Assembly: GCF_025336525.1 (NCBI RefSeq)
Contig: NZ_JAOCZP010000003.1
Location: 1 to 64,000 of the forward strand
Reading direction: 5' to 3'
Length of the DNA stretch: 64,000 nt
Source of the DNA: Chelativorans salis
Lineage (GTDB): Bacteria; Pseudomonadota; Alphaproteobacteria; Rhizobiales; Rhizobiaceae
Part shown: positions 1-9,378 of the stretch, piece by piece
Position numbering within the stretch: position 1 is the stretch's first letter
Layout of the letters: each line of letters starts with the position of its first letter
The notes under the pieces: model-generated
What the model was told of the DNA's origin: nothing
Database searches by the model: none
Seen by the model: the letters and a program-made list of their open reading frames with translations, nothing else
Position numbers and translations under genes: made by a program

Positions 1-160
1 TCCGCAATCTCCCACGTCATCCAAACACGGGAGAGTGACATTCCTACTTTGCAGAATCAGGACATTTTAACTTTGCGCCTACAACCTCGGATCACATAAG
101 ATAGATTATGGAACTAACACGTACACCCTGATCTTGAGCTGCTGCTGCGGGCGCCAGCAT
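1..160. other. Left-edge non-coding stretch with IS-end-like direct repeats
   Basis: No gene is supported before the stop codon of ybaK at 161. Two near-identical 16-nt direct repeats lie at 37-52 (gacattcctactttgc) and 61-76 (gacattttaactttgc), 24 nt apart in register. Repeated short motifs of this kind are typical of insertion-sequence ends where the transposase binds several sites, for example in the IS21 family. No transposase reading frame is present in the window, so any element would lie to the left. The sequence from 80 to 160 looks like AT-richer filler. The IS assignment is an inference. Confidence 0.35.
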
Positions 161-631
161 CTATGCCACGATATCGGCCACCTCGGCGCGCGCTGCGGCA
201 AGGAGCGCGTTCGGCTCGGCTGCAAAGACTGCATCGTGGGCGCCGGCCGCCGCCCAGACCGTCATGAAGCCAAGCAGCGTCGCATCGGCATAGCGTCGCA
301 CGCTGTCGGGATGGCCGAGTGGCGAAACGCCGCCGATGGCGAAGCCGGTTTCCTCGCGCACCTTGCGTGGATCGGCGCGCGTCAGGTTTTCGCCGGCAAG
401 CCGGCCGGCTTTTTCCAGGTCGAGCTGGTGGCCGCCGGACACCAGGAACAGATGAAGCTTTCCGGATGTCTGGCCGGCAAAGACCAGCGATTTGACGATC
501 TGGTCAACCGCACAGCCGCATTGCATCGCTGCTTCCTCGGCCGTGCGCGTCGATTCTCCCATGCGCCTGATTTCGATCTCCAGTCCGGCCTCCGCTGCCG
601 CAGCGGCCACACGGTTGACGCTCTTTGACAT
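161..631 (-). CDS. YbaK/EbsC-type aminoacyl-tRNA deacylase
   Basis: A 156-residue single-domain protein of the YbaK/ProX fold. These enzymes act in trans to hydrolyse mischarged aminoacyl-tRNA, typically Cys-tRNA(Pro), and so protect translation fidelity. The family signature is visible in the central KSLVF block (about residues 47-51), the GGHQLDLEKAG segment and the conserved GGVSPLGH stretch near residue 100. Length is normal for the family. The ATG at 629-631 has a GAGG about 9 nt upstream. It lies 18 nt downstream of the MBL-fold gene on the same strand, so it may be the last gene of that run. Substrate specificity cannot be read from sequence alone. Confidence 0.85.
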   Translation of the reverse strand: MSKSVNRVAAAAAEAGLEIEIRRMGESTRTAEEAAMQCGCAVDQIVKSLVFAGQTSGKLHLFLVSGGHQLDLEKAGRLAGENLTRADPRKVREETGFAIGGVSPLGHPDSVRRYADATLLGFMTVWAAAGAHDAVFAAEPNALLAAARAEVADIVA

Positions 632-649
632 TGAAAAAACCTCGTTATT

Positions 650-1468
650 TCAATCGCCTGGAATATCTATCTCAACAACCATACCATCATAAGCCGGGTC
701 CACGTGATCCGGCGTTTCCCGCCGCACGGCCTCATAGTCGAGCGGGGTGTGCATATGGGTCAGGATGGCGCGCTTCGGCTTCAGCCGGTCGATCCACTCC
801 AGCGCTTGCCCGAGTGAAAAGTGGCTCGGGTGCGGCCTGTGCTGCAGCGCGTCGATCACCAGCACCTCGAGGCCGGCCAGGAGCGGCACGGTCTCCGGCG
901 GATAATCGCTCACATCGGAACAATAGGCGAACGGACCAACGCGGAAGCCCAGCGAGCGGATGTCGCCGTGAATCTGCGGCAGCGGTGTGAAGATCAGCGC
1001 TCCGCCCTCGCCGGTGAGCATGAACGGTTCCTCATGGCTGATGAGGTGCGGCGTCACGATCGGCGGATAGTTGCTCCCCAGGGGCGTCTCGAAGCAGTAG
1101 GCGAAGGCGTCGCGCAGGCGCTCCATGGTTGGCCGGTCGGCATGGATGTCAATGCGGTGGCGCTGCACGTGCACGTAGCCGCGCAAATCGTCGATGCCGT
1201 GGATGTGGTCGGCATGCGGGTGGCTATAGACGACCCCGTCCAGGCGCGGCACCTGCGCGGCGATCATCTGCTCGCGGAAGTCTGGTCCCGTGTCGATCGC
1301 CACGCGCGTGGCGCGCCCGTCCGGCTTGATGCGCTCCACAAGGGCGGCCGCCCGCGTGCGCCGGTTGCGCGGGTTTGCCGGATCGCAAGCGCCCCAGTCG
1401 CCGCTGATCCGCGGCACGCCCGGCGAGGACGCACAGCCAAGAATGGTGAGCCGCAGCCGGTCAGCCAA
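650..1468 (-). CDS. MBL-fold metallo-hydrolase (PhnP-like phosphodiesterase family)
   Basis: A 272-residue metallo-beta-lactamase-fold hydrolase. The metal-binding motif HPHADHIHG is present near residue 103, and later His and Asp ligands (ILTHMHTPLDY near the C terminus) complete a two-metal site. The closest described relatives are PhnP-like cyclic phosphodiesterases, but no phn genes are nearby, so the substrate is unknown. The start is a TTG at 1466-1468, preceded by AGGAAGGTG, and it overlaps the end of tatD by 8 nt. That implies translational coupling. The order tatD-MBL hydrolase downstream of metG is common in alphaproteobacteria. Confidence 0.82.
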   Translation of the reverse strand: MADRLRLTILGCASSPGVPRISGDWGACDPANPRNRRTRAAALVERIKPDGRATRVAIDTGPDFREQMIAAQVPRLDGVVYSHPHADHIHGIDDLRGYVHVQRHRIDIHADRPTMERLRDAFAYCFETPLGSNYPPIVTPHLISHEEPFMLTGEGGALIFTPLPQIHGDIRSLGFRVGPFAYCSDVSDYPPETVPLLAGLEVLVIDALQHRPHPSHFSLGQALEWIDRLKPKRAILTHMHTPLDYEAVRRETPDHVDPAYDGMVVEIDIPGD

Positions 1469-2264
1469 TGTCAGGCACCTTCCTAAGCGAAGGCGGCACC
1501 TTGGTGAAGAGACGGAAGAAGTTCTCCGTCGTCAGCGCGGCCATCTCGTCGGCTGAGATGCCAACCGTCTCGGCCAGCACCGCCGCCGTGTGTGCCACGT
1601 AGGCCGGCTCGTTGCGTTTTCCGCGAAAAGGCACCGGCGCCAGATACGGCGCGTCCGTCTCCACCAGCAGCCGGTCATGCGGCACACTTCTGGCGATCTC
1701 ACGCAGCGCCTCTGATTTCTTGAACGTCAGGATGCCGGAGAAGGAGACATAGCCGCCCAGCGCCACGCCGGTGCGCGCCAGAGCCGGCCCGGAGGAGAAG
1801 CAGTGCAGGATGAAGGGAAAAGCCCCCTTCCCTGTCTCCTCCTTTAGAATGGCCGCGATATCGTCGTCAGCCTCGCGCGCATGGATGACGAGCGGCAGGC
1901 CGGTCCGCCGCGCCGCCTCGATATGGATGCGGAAACCTTTGGCCTGCAGGTCGCGCGGCGCCTTGTCGTAGAAATAGTCGAGGCCCGCCTCGCCGATCCC
2001 GACCACTTTCGGATGTTTCGAAAGCGCCACGAGCTGGTCCGCCGTCACATCCGTTTCCTCGCCTGCGTTGTGCGGATGCGTGCCGAGGGTGCAGAAGACG
2101 TTGTCGTAGCGCTCGGCGATGGCCTTGATGCCGCCGAATTTCGCCACACGCGTGGAGATGGTGACCATCAGCCCAACGCCGGCCGTTCCGGCACGCGCCA
2201 CCACATCGTCCCGCTCCGCTTCGAAATCCGGAAAGTCGAGATGGCAATGGCTGTCGACCAGCAT
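1461..2264 (-). CDS. tatD: TatD family metal-dependent DNase
   Basis: A 267-residue TIM-barrel metallo-hydrolase of the TatD family (3'-5' exonuclease or DNA-repair nuclease in characterised members). The N terminus MLVDSHCHLDF carries the first metal-binding HxH pair (His6, His8). GIGEAGLDYFYD supplies the conserved Glu, and VETDAPYLAP near residue 205 supplies the catalytic Asp. The reading frame stays open about 330 nt further upstream, but that extension runs into metG and has no family match, so the ATG at 2262-2264 is chosen. It sits 4 nt after metG and overlaps the MBL gene by 8 nt, so all three are probably one transcript. Confidence 0.93.
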   Translation of the reverse strand: MLVDSHCHLDFPDFEAERDDVVARAGTAGVGLMVTISTRVAKFGGIKAIAERYDNVFCTLGTHPHNAGEETDVTADQLVALSKHPKVVGIGEAGLDYFYDKAPRDLQAKGFRIHIEAARRTGLPLVIHAREADDDIAAILKEETGKGAFPFILHCFSSGPALARTGVALGGYVSFSGILTFKKSEALREIARSVPHDRLLVETDAPYLAPVPFRGKRNEPAYVAHTAAVLAETVGISADEMAALTTENFFRLFTKVPPSLRKVPDIG

Positions 2265-2268
2265 GGCG

Positions 2269-3828
2269 CTAGACCCCCTGCCCCTTGTCCTCGGCCTCCA
2301 CGTAGCGCGGGAAGACCGGTTGCGGCGCCGGCAGTGGCGTTCCGGACTGGAGCATGCCGGCTTCCGTGATGTCCGCAAAGCCGCGCTTGTCCGCCGGCAC
2401 GGCGAGAAGATCGAGAAGCTTTTCCGCAGAGCCTGGAATGTAGGGCTGGCACAAGATGCCGACGCGGCGCAGCACTTCCGCCGTAGTATAAAGCACCGTC
2501 TCCATGCGTGCCGGATCGCTCTTGCGCAGCGCCCAGGGTTCCTGACCGGCAAAATAGCGGTTGGCCTCCGCCACCACCTCGAAGACGGCCGCAAGCGCCG
2601 TATGGATCGCCTGCCGGATCATCGCCTCGCGCGCCGTGGCAAGCGCCTTCTGCGCTCGGTCGAGAATGACCGTGTCAGCCTCCGCCAGCTCGCCCCGTTC
2701 CGGTACCTTGCCGCCGCAGTTCTTGGCGATCATCGAAAGCGAGCGCTGCGCCAGGTTGCCGAGGTCGTTGGCAAGGTCGGCGTTGGTGCGGTTGACGATG
2801 GCGTCGTGGCTATAGCTGCCGTCCTGGCCGAAAGGCACCTCGCGCAGGAAGAAATAGCGCACCTGGTCGAGCCCGTAGTGCTCGATGAGCGCGAAGGGGT
2901 CGACCACATTGCCCACCGACTTCGACATCTTCTCGCCACGGTTGAACAGGAAGCCGTGCGCATAGACGCGCTTGGGCAGCGGGATTCCGGCCGACATCAG
3001 GAAAGCCGGCCAGTAGACCGTATGAAAGCGCACGATGTCCTTACCGATCACGTGGACGTCCGCCGGCCAGTATCTCCATTGCGCATTGTCGGTATCGGGG
3101 TAGCCGGCGGCAGTGATGTAGTTGGTCAGCGCGTCGACCCACACATACATCACATGCTTGTCGTCGCCCGGCACCGGAACGCCCCACTTGAAGGTCGAGC
3201 GGGAGATGGACAGGTCCTTCAGCCCGGATTTCACGAAGCTGGCCACCTCGTTGCGCCGTTCGGCGGGCCCTATGAAATCCGGCTGCTTCTCGTAAAGCTC
3301 CAAAAGCCGGTCCTGATAGGCTGAAAGCCGGAAGAAATAGGTCTCCTCCTCGTTCCACTCGACCGGCGAGCCGAGCGGTTCACGGCGTACGCCATCCTCG
3401 CCCACCGTGGTCTCGCTCTCATCGAAATAGGCTTCCTGGCGCACGGAGTACCAGCCCGTGTAGCGGTCGATATAGATGTCGCCATTGTCGGCCATCCGCT
3501 CCCAGATCGCTTGGGCGGCGCGTTTGTGCCGCTCCTCCGTCGTGCGGATGAATTGATCGTTGGAGCTGCCGATGGCCCCTACCATAGTGCGAAAGATCGC
3601 CGAGTTGCGGGCGGCCAGATCCTGGACCGATACACCCTCCTTGTCGGCCGTCTGCTGCATCTTCAGCCCGTGCTCGTCCGTGCCGGTCAGGAAGAAGACG
3701 TCCTTGCCGTCATGGCGTTGGAAACGCGCCAACGCATCGGTCGCGATCACCGTGTAGGCGTGGCCGATGTGCGGCTTGCCGTTCGGATAGAAGATTGGCG
3801 TCGTTATATAGAAGGTCTCACGCGTCAT
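2269..3828 (-). CDS. metG: Methionyl-tRNA synthetase
   Basis: A 519-residue class I aminoacyl-tRNA synthetase that charges tRNA-Met. The HIGH motif appears as PHIGH at residues 19-23 and the second ATP-binding motif as KMSKS near residue 300. The anticodon-binding helical domain fills the C terminus, and the protein ends without the extra dimerisation domain of the long E. coli form. This is the usual alphaproteobacterial short type. The ATG at 3826-3828 begins the canonical [18 protein letters not shown] terminus; the longer upstream extension is rejected. It lies 78 nt after holB on the same strand within the tmk-holB-metG-tatD cluster. Confidence 0.96.
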   Translation of the reverse strand: MTRETFYITTPIFYPNGKPHIGHAYTVIATDALARFQRHDGKDVFFLTGTDEHGLKMQQTADKEGVSVQDLAARNSAIFRTMVGAIGSSNDQFIRTTEERHKRAAQAIWERMADNGDIYIDRYTGWYSVRQEAYFDESETTVGEDGVRREPLGSPVEWNEEETYFFRLSAYQDRLLELYEKQPDFIGPAERRNEVASFVKSGLKDLSISRSTFKWGVPVPGDDKHVMYVWVDALTNYITAAGYPDTDNAQWRYWPADVHVIGKDIVRFHTVYWPAFLMSAGIPLPKRVYAHGFLFNRGEKMSKSVGNVVDPFALIEHYGLDQVRYFFLREVPFGQDGSYSHDAIVNRTNADLANDLGNLAQRSLSMIAKNCGGKVPERGELAEADTVILDRAQKALATAREAMIRQAIHTALAAVFEVVAEANRYFAGQEPWALRKSDPARMETVLYTTAEVLRRVGILCQPYIPGSAEKLLDLLAVPADKRGFADITEAGMLQSGTPLPAPQPVFPRYVEAEDKGQGV

Positions 3829-3906
3829 ATGGGAAGATGTCCAGATCGATATTGGCTCGCGCCCAGATAGCGCATCGCAGCGGCGAACGCCATGCATTGA
3901 AGCGGC

Positions 3907-4971
3907 TCAATTCGGGGGCATTCCGTGTTCCGCCTCGCGAAGCCGCCGCATCAGGCCCACCACGTGCTGCTTGCGCTCGAGATTGAAGATCTCCGCCTGG
4001 CGCACGGTCTCGGCCATCTCCTCCCACGAAGCAGCCATGCGTGCTGCCCGTGCGGCGTCGCCGGCCTCTGCTGCGCGCGTCGCCGCCCCGGCCACGCGGC
4101 TGAGCACCGTGCGGTTGAAGATATCAAACTGCACCTGGGCGTCTCGTGCCGCCACAGCCTCCGCCAGCCGGTATGTCTCGGACACATCGAACCGGCTCCC
4201 GCCGGCGACCCGCTCGATCGCCTGCGCAATCTCCAGCCCACCGAACTGGGTCAGTAGCACGGCATTGCGCACGCTGCCGCCGGCGCGCTCGACAAGCAGG
4301 CGCCTTTCCTCCGCGCTCTCGGGCAGGTCCGCGCCGAGGCGCTGCAAGAGTTCCTCCAGCGACCCCGCCCCCAATGGCTGAAGTTTTATGACCTGGCAAC
4401 GCGAGCGGATGGTCGGTAAGAGCCTGCCGGGCGAATGGGCGATCAGCACGAACAGCGTGCGCGACGGTGGCTCCTCCAGGTTCTTCAAGAGCGCATTGGC
4501 GGCACTTGTGTTCATGTCGTCGGCCGGGTCGACGATGACAACGCGGTAGCCTCCATCCGATGCCGTCATGGAAAGAAAGCGGCTGACGCGGCGGATTTCG
4601 TCCACCGTGATCACAGTTTTGAACTTCTTCTCCCGCTCCCCGTATGGCCGTGTCAGGTGTAACAGGCCAGGATGCGCTCCCTGCGCCGCAAGCCGGAACG
4701 CTTGCGAGCGGGCATCTGCTTCGCCAAAAATTTGCGGCGCTTCTTCGCTCTTCGGATGGGTGAAGAGGTGGTGCGCCAGATGGAAGGCGAGCGTCGCCTT
4801 GCCGGTCCCGCGCGGCCCGGCGAGAAGCAGCGCATGGTGCAGCTTGCCGGCGCGGTAGGCGCCGGCGAGCATGGTGCGCGCTTCCTCATGGCCGACGAGC
4901 AGCGGGTTTTCCGCCGGCTCCGGGATGTCCGGCAGCGTGTCGTGCTGCTCCGGTGCCACACGCTCAAACAT
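3907..4971 (-). CDS. holB: DNA polymerase III delta prime subunit
   Basis: A 354-residue clamp-loader subunit of the AAA+ superfamily. It works with delta and gamma/tau to load the sliding clamp. The Walker A-like loop [10 protein letters not shown] (about residue 50) is present. The sensor/arginine region [13 protein letters not shown] (about residue 145) is characteristic of delta prime and DnaX-type loaders. The alphaproteobacterial form lacks the clear zinc module of other loaders. The ATG at 4969-4971 overlaps tmk by 8 nt, which fits the widespread tmk-holB pairing. The open frame extends upstream into tmk, but that part is not holB-like. Confidence 0.93.
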   Translation of the reverse strand: MFERVAPEQHDTLPDIPEPAENPLLVGHEEARTMLAGAYRAGKLHHALLLAGPRGTGKATLAFHLAHHLFTHPKSEEAPQIFGEADARSQAFRLAAQGAHPGLLHLTRPYGEREKKFKTVITVDEIRRVSRFLSMTASDGGYRVVIVDPADDMNTSAANALLKNLEEPPSRTLFVLIAHSPGRLLPTIRSRCQVIKLQPLGAGSLEELLQRLGADLPESAEERRLLVERAGGSVRNAVLLTQFGGLEIAQAIERVAGGSRFDVSETYRLAEAVAARDAQVQFDIFNRTVLSRVAGAATRAAEAGDAARAARMAASWEEMAETVRQAEIFNLERKQHVVGLMRRLREAEHGMPPN

Positions 4972-5638
4972 CGCCCGTCCCGCGCTTTGCCCCGTCAGTC
5001 TCGTCTTCCGGCATCGCTTTCTCGACTGCCCGCGCCACCGCTGCGGCGACTTCTGCACGCGGCGCCGACGCATCGATGACGACGCACCGTTGCGGCTCCT
5101 TCTTGGCGATGTCGAGGAAGGCCTTGCGCCGCCGGCGGTGGATCTGCAGGGTCTCCTTCTCGAACCGGTCGGCGCCCTCTCCTCCCCGCCGCTCCGCGGC
5201 CCGGCGCAAGCCCTCCTCCGGGTCGATATCGAGGATGATCGTCAGGTCCGGCATTACGCCGTTCACCGTTACGCGCTCCAAGGTCGCCATGAAATCGGCA
5301 TCGAGCCCGCCGGTCACGCCCTGATAGACGCGCGAGGAATCGACGAAGCGGTCACAGAGAACGACGGCGCCGCGGGCGATCGCCGGCCGGATGACCTGCT
5401 CCACATGGTCGAGCCGCGCGGCGGCGAAGAGGATCGCCTCCAGCGTCGGCCCGAAGGGCTCCGCCGCGCCCGACAGGAGCACATGACGCACCGCCTCCGC
5501 CCCTGGAGAGCCGCCCGGCTCGCGGGTCACCAGCACCTCGCGACCCTCCTCCGCAAGATGCTCTGCCAGGAGCCGGATATGCGTGGACTTACCCGCACCC
5601 TCACCACCCTCGAACGTTATGAAGAACCCGCGCGGCAA
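4964..5638 (-). CDS. tmk: Thymidylate kinase
   Basis: A 224-residue dTMP kinase that makes dTDP for DNA synthesis. The P-loop [10 protein letters not shown] occupies residues 10-19. The DR(F/Y) signature is visible as [14 protein letters not shown] near residue 100. The lid region with paired Arg residues ([16 protein letters not shown]) lies near residue 155. Length is close to the family norm. The gene is followed by holB with an 8-nt overlap, and it is separated by 127 nt from the upstream D-Ala-D-Ala carboxypeptidase gene. Confidence 0.95.
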   Translation of the reverse strand: MPRGFFITFEGGEGAGKSTHIRLLAEHLAEEGREVLVTREPGGSPGAEAVRHVLLSGAAEPFGPTLEAILFAAARLDHVEQVIRPAIARGAVVLCDRFVDSSRVYQGVTGGLDADFMATLERVTVNGVMPDLTIILDIDPEEGLRRAAERRGGEGADRFEKETLQIHRRRRKAFLDIAKKEPQRCVVIDASAPRAEVAAAVARAVEKAMPEDETDGAKRGTGDV

Positions 5639-5765
5639 TTGTTCCTGTCCTAGATCGGCCTCGTCGGCCCTTCATAGTCACCCAAAAGTTGAAGGTCCAA
5701 CGTTCTGTTGGAATAAGCGAAATGTCGAGACGCGCCCCTCGTTGCAAGCCCGTGCGGGATCGAAG

Positions 5766-6923
5766 TCACCGCATCCAGCCGAGCAGAAGCTCGCCCACCG
5801 CGCCGACAGCCCGTTGGCGCAGGGTGCCTTTCGCCACCGGTTCGGCGGCATAGAGCGGCGCCTCCTGGCTCAGCGTGTCACCGAGCCATATCTGCAATGT
5901 CCCGATCTCCGCCCCCTCCTCCACCGGCGCCGGCACCGGCCCTTGGTAGACAATGCGCGCCGACAGGCGCTCCGGCTCGTCAAGCGGCATGAGGACCGTC
6001 AGGCTTTCTGCCGTGCGTACCGCCAGGCGGCTTTTGTCGCCACCATAGACGTTCACCTCGCCGATCGCTTCGCCGGCGGCCAATATCTCTCGTTTTGCGA
6101 AGGCGCGCATGCCCCAGTCGATGATCTTGCGCGCCTCCTCCACCCGCTCCTCCTCACTCGCCAGGCCGCCGAGCGTGACGAATAAGCGCCGCCGCTGGCG
6201 TGCCGCAGATGCGGTAATGGCGTAGCCGGATGCTTCTGTGAAGCCGGTCTTCAGCCCGTCGGCGCCGATCTCCAGCGGCAGGAGCGGGTTGCGGTTACGC
6301 TGGAAGATGCCGTTCCACTCGAAGGCGGGCTGCGAGAAATATCCGTAGTATTCGGGATACTCGCGCCAAAGGTGCCGCGCCAGAAGTGTCATCTCCCGCG
6401 CCGTCACCTGCTGGCCCTCGGCCGGCAGGCCGGTCGGATTGACGAAGGTCGATTTTTCCAGGCCGATGGCGCGTGCCCGCTCGGTCATCAGATGCGCGAA
6501 ATTCTCCTCCGATCCCGCCATGCCCTCGGCGATGATGATGCAGGCATCGTTGGCTGACTGCACGATGGCGCCCTTGATCAACGCTTCCAGCGGCACCGAG
6601 GATTTCACGGCGGCGAACATCGTCGCCGTACGCGAGGGAGCGCCGCCGGTGCGCCAGGCATGCTCGCTGACGAAAAACGTCTCCTCGAGCGCAAGCCGCC
6701 CCTTCTTCAACGCGTCAAAGACGATTTCCATCGTCATCAGCTTGGCGAGCGAAGCCGGCGGAAAAAGCTCGTCGGCATTCTTGGAATAGAGAACTGCGCC
6801 CGTCTCAGCATCGATCATGAAGGCGCGGGGCGCCTTGGATTCGAAGGGCGCTGCCCATAAAGGCCCCGCAAACACCAGGATGGCAAGGAGCAACGTTGCT
6901 ACCGTTGCAACCGATCGAAACAC
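5766..6923 (-). CDS. D-alanyl-D-alanine carboxypeptidase (penicillin-binding protein 5/6 family)
   Basis: A 385-residue periplasmic serine peptidase that trims the terminal D-Ala from peptidoglycan stem peptides. A signal peptide covers about residues 1-25 (hydrophobic core ATLLLAILVFAG). Catalytic motifs are SLAK at 58-61, SAN near residue 120 and KTG in DGLKTGF. The C-terminal PBP5-type beta domain follows (GEVNVYGGDKSRLAVR). The start chosen is the GTG at 6921-6923 because GGAGGAC lies directly upstream and the signal peptide then starts cleanly. The ATG further upstream at 6998 would add 25 charged residues and cross an intergenic palindrome. It sits between rlpA and tmk. Confidence 0.9.
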   Translation of the reverse strand: MFRSVATVATLLLAILVFAGPLWAAPFESKAPRAFMIDAETGAVLYSKNADELFPPASLAKLMTMEIVFDALKKGRLALEETFFVSEHAWRTGGAPSRTATMFAAVKSSVPLEALIKGAIVQSANDACIIIAEGMAGSEENFAHLMTERARAIGLEKSTFVNPTGLPAEGQQVTAREMTLLARHLWREYPEYYGYFSQPAFEWNGIFQRNRNPLLPLEIGADGLKTGFTEASGYAITASAARQRRRLFVTLGGLASEEERVEEARKIIDWGMRAFAKREILAAGEAIGEVNVYGGDKSRLAVRTAESLTVLMPLDEPERLSARIVYQGPVPAPVEEGAEIGTLQIWLGDTLSQEAPLYAAEPVAKGTLRQRAVGAVGELLLGWMR

Positions 6924-6953
6924 TTCGTCCTCCGCCCGTCGACCCGCTCTATA

Positions 6954-6996
6954 GCATCGGCCCGAAAACCGGAATCGGCTTTCGGCAGCACGATGC
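6954..6996. repeat. Rhizobial intergenic palindrome, type 2
   Basis: Outer arms gcatcg (6954-6959) and cgatgc (6991-6996) pair, and inner complementary segments cccgaaa and tttcggc bring the element close to a single hairpin. It lies just upstream of the carboxypeptidase start. Short palindromes of this composition are scattered through rhizobial intergenic DNA; that family knowledge is from memory and was not searched. It differs in core from the three elements at 27271, 50338 and 60064. Confidence 0.5.
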
Positions 6997-7139
6997 ACAG
7001 GTTCAACAACCTACAGTGTCCTTTGTACGTTCAAAAGGACGCTCGGCGCTGTATAGGCCCCGAATGGGTTTATAGGCGCGATAGGCTGCTGATCCAACCG
7101 CGCCGGCGGCGCGGATGCGGTGATCGATTTGGCAAGCGG

Positions 7140-8336
7140 TCAGTCGCGGACGGTAAAGGCGTCAACGGCGCCTGCCGCCCATGCGGCGCGCAGGACCTCG
7201 TTCAGATCGGCATCGCCGCCGGGCACCAGCGAGAGTGCGTAGAACGTATCTCCCTGCATCTCCGCCTCCTCGATGCGGATCTGCCCATGCGTCGAAAGCG
7301 CGTCGATCACGCTCTCTGCCTCACGGCGCGAAGCCCAGGTGCCGAGATTGACGACGGCAGCCTCCTGCGGCCGATCCTCCTGCTTGCGCGCCCACCATGC
7401 AGCGAGCGCCTCCCCGTCGAGCTCTGGCCGTAAAATGGCATCGAAGGCCTGCGAGGCGGCCTGCACCCGCTGGTCCGCATAGGACAGAAGTGCAAGGCTT
7501 TGGGTAGCGGGCAGCGCGGGCGCGGCGTGCGGCCTGTCCGGCACGATCGGCCCGACGGCCGGCAGTTCGATGCCACGCGCCGTTGTGGCGGGGGCCGGCT
7601 GGCTGGCAAAGGCGGTCACCATCTCGGGCACCGGCTGCGAGGGCGTCGGCCCGTTCATGGCGATCATCACGCCGGAAGGAAGACCGTCTGAAGGATCCGG
7701 AGCACGGTCGCCCGGCCGGTATGAGGCCATGAGGTAGCTCTCGTCCTGACCATGCAGCGGTGCGGGGCCGACATATTCGACACGGACCTTGGCCACGCCC
7801 GAATGCGTGTAGTCCAGCATCTCGGCCGCCCGTTTCGACAGGTCAATGACGCGGCCTTCGGCGAACGGCCCGCGGTCGTTGACGCGCACGACGATGGAAC
7901 TGCCATTGTTCAGATTGGTGACGCGTGCATAGCTCGGCAGCGGCATGGTCGGATGCGCCGCCGTCAGATGCGTCATGTCGTAGACTTCGCCATTGGCCGT
8001 CAGCCGTCCGTGGAATGCAGAGCCGTACCAGGAGGCCGCGCCCTGGGTAACGTAGTTGGGCTCTTCCTTGGGGCGATACCACTTGCCCTTCACGCTGTAG
8101 GGCTTGCCGACGTGGTAGCGCCCGCCGCCGCGTTTCAGGCCAGACTTTCCCATGGCCACGCGCGGACTTGCCTTCACGCCATATTCCGATTCGGCGAAAT
8201 ATTCCTTGCTGCCGGTTTCCTTGAGCGCGACCTTCGGTGTCTGGCTGCCACAGGCCGAGACAAGCAACGCCAACGCACCAACGCCGACCGTTCCCCAATG
8301 CACCGGCGCCCCTGCCCGCTTATTTCGTATTCCCAT
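7140..8336 (-). CDS. rlpA: RlpA-family septal ring lytic transglycosylase with SPOR domain (lipoprotein)
   Basis: A 398-residue lipoprotein. The lipobox LLVSAC places the lipidated Cys at residue 29. The double-psi beta-barrel RlpA domain is marked by QGAASWYGSAFHGRLTANGE and VRVNDRGPF (about residues 95-180), including the conserved Asp. A low-complexity middle follows, and a SPOR-like domain (about residues 325-395) probably targets denuded septal glycan. RlpA proteins cleave or bind peptidoglycan strands lacking stem peptides. The ATG at 8334-8336 follows GGGGGAAGG; an upstream ATG would add 13 residues. It is the first gene of the minus-strand run leading to dac, tmk and holB. Confidence 0.9.
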   Translation of the reverse strand: MGIRNKRAGAPVHWGTVGVGALALLVSACGSQTPKVALKETGSKEYFAESEYGVKASPRVAMGKSGLKRGGGRYHVGKPYSVKGKWYRPKEEPNYVTQGAASWYGSAFHGRLTANGEVYDMTHLTAAHPTMPLPSYARVTNLNNGSSIVVRVNDRGPFAEGRVIDLSKRAAEMLDYTHSGVAKVRVEYVGPAPLHGQDESYLMASYRPGDRAPDPSDGLPSGVMIAMNGPTPSQPVPEMVTAFASQPAPATTARGIELPAVGPIVPDRPHAAPALPATQSLALLSYADQRVQAASQAFDAILRPELDGEALAAWWARKQEDRPQEAAVVNLGTWASRREAESVIDALSTHGQIRIEEAEMQGDTFYALSLVPGGDADLNEVLRAAWAAGAVDAFTVRD

Positions 8337-8552
8337 AAACGCCTTCCCCCGGCAATTATTTGTTCTTCGTCTCAACCGCCTTCACGCCGGCAAACCACCG
8401 GCCAAAACCACGCATGCCCTGCCGCAGGTAACCCCACTCATGCGCAAGAAATCATTAGCGATAGGTGAATCACATGTGGCAGGAAAACGGCAAAAATAAG
8501 TATTACACATACCTCTCCTGATACCAACCTGCGCCAGACGCCGTGCCAGCGC

Positions 8553-8581
8553 TTGAAATAGCCGAAATTCGCGCCTACACG
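8553..8581 (+). promoter_or_regulatory. Probable sigma-70-type promoter of tRNA-Ser
   Basis: TTGAAA at 8553-8558, then a 17-nt spacer, then TACACG at 8576-8581, ending 9 nt before the mature tRNA 5' end. Spacing and position are as expected for a housekeeping promoter. The -10 box is weak, as is common in alphaproteobacteria. Identified by eye only. Confidence 0.4.
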
Positions 8582-8590
8582 AAACGCGCT

Positions 8591-8680
8591 GGAGGGATGG
8601 CCGAGCGGTTTAAGGCACCGGTCTTGAAAACCGGCGTGGCAGCGATGTCACCGTGGGTTCGAATCCCACTCCCTCCGCCA
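8591..8680 (+). tRNA. tRNA-Ser (UGA anticodon)
   Basis: A 90-nt class II tRNA with the 3' CCA encoded. The acceptor stem pairs ggaggga with tccctcc. The anticodon stem ccggt/accgg encloses the loop cttgaaa, giving UGA at 8625-8627, which reads UCA and other UCN codons. The long variable arm (about 8635-8655) and the T-loop gttcgaatc are clear. The tRNA flanks the gene-poor accessory stretch to its right, but no duplicated 3' tRNA end was seen there. Confidence 0.97.
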
Positions 8681-8848
8681 TTTGCCCTCTATAATCAACA
8701 CTGCCGCCGATCATCGCACGGTATAGCGAACCGCCGATTCTACGCTGTAGCGCGATATGTTTTGGAGACCGGTTCAGCGCAATCAGGCTGCTTATGGCCC
8801 CAAAGTGGACGTGACCCGTCGGCGCAGTCAGTCGGGCGAGACGCGCGA

Positions 8849-9378
8849 TTAAGCAGGAACGTAGGTCAGCCTAACCGTGTCCTCGCCAACGGGATCGGTG
8901 GAAACAAGGCGGAGCGGCGGCCGTGGGTCGGCAAAAAACGGCTTGCCGCGACCAAGCACGATGGGGTGGAAGTAGAGTCGATACTCATCGATAAGACCAA
9001 GGTCGGTCAGGCTTTGTGCTAGGTCTGGTCCGGAAACTGTAATCTCCCCAACGAGCCGAGCCTTCAGGCTACGTATCACCGCCTCGACGTCATCCTCGAC
9101 AAGTGTGGCGTTCGGGCCGACGGACTTCAACGAGCGCGACACGACCCGTTCGGTTGGCGCCGCCACGCCGCCGCGAACTTGTGTTGCTCCGCACTCCACT
9201 CCGGTCGGTCTTCGTCCCAATAATGCATGGTCTCGTACATGCGGCGACCGTACACACTGCCGGTCAGGTCGCGCACGTGCTCTATCCAGTGACGAAAGAG
9301 CGCGGGACCTGTCCGCATTTCCAGGTGGTCGACGTAACCGTCCATGGACTAGTTCATTCCGAAGACAAGCTTTGCCAT
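8849..9378 (-). pseudogene. RibD C-terminal / dihydrofolate-reductase-like protein, disrupted
   Basis: The two halves together encode a small dihydrofolate-reductase-superfamily protein of the RibD C-terminal type. Translation from the ATG at 9376-9378 gives MAKLVFGMN, then an in-frame TAG at 9349-9351, then SMDGYVDH. Relatives commonly read MNQSMDGYVDH here, so the stop is one change from a Gln CAG codon. A second lesion, an apparent 1-nt loss at about 9141-9150, shifts the frame between FAAAWRRQP and VVSRSLKSVGPN. The C-terminal part is intact (GPDLAQSLTDLGLIDEYRL, HPIVLGRGKPFF). Two independent lesions argue for real decay over one sequencing error. The wild-type residues are recalled from the family, not aligned. 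Confidence 0.75.

Noticed and set aside
134-1486. Long plus-strand open frames opposite ybaK and the MBL gene
   Set aside because: They are antisense shadows of conserved minus-strand genes, with Arg/Ala/Gly-rich translations that match no family.
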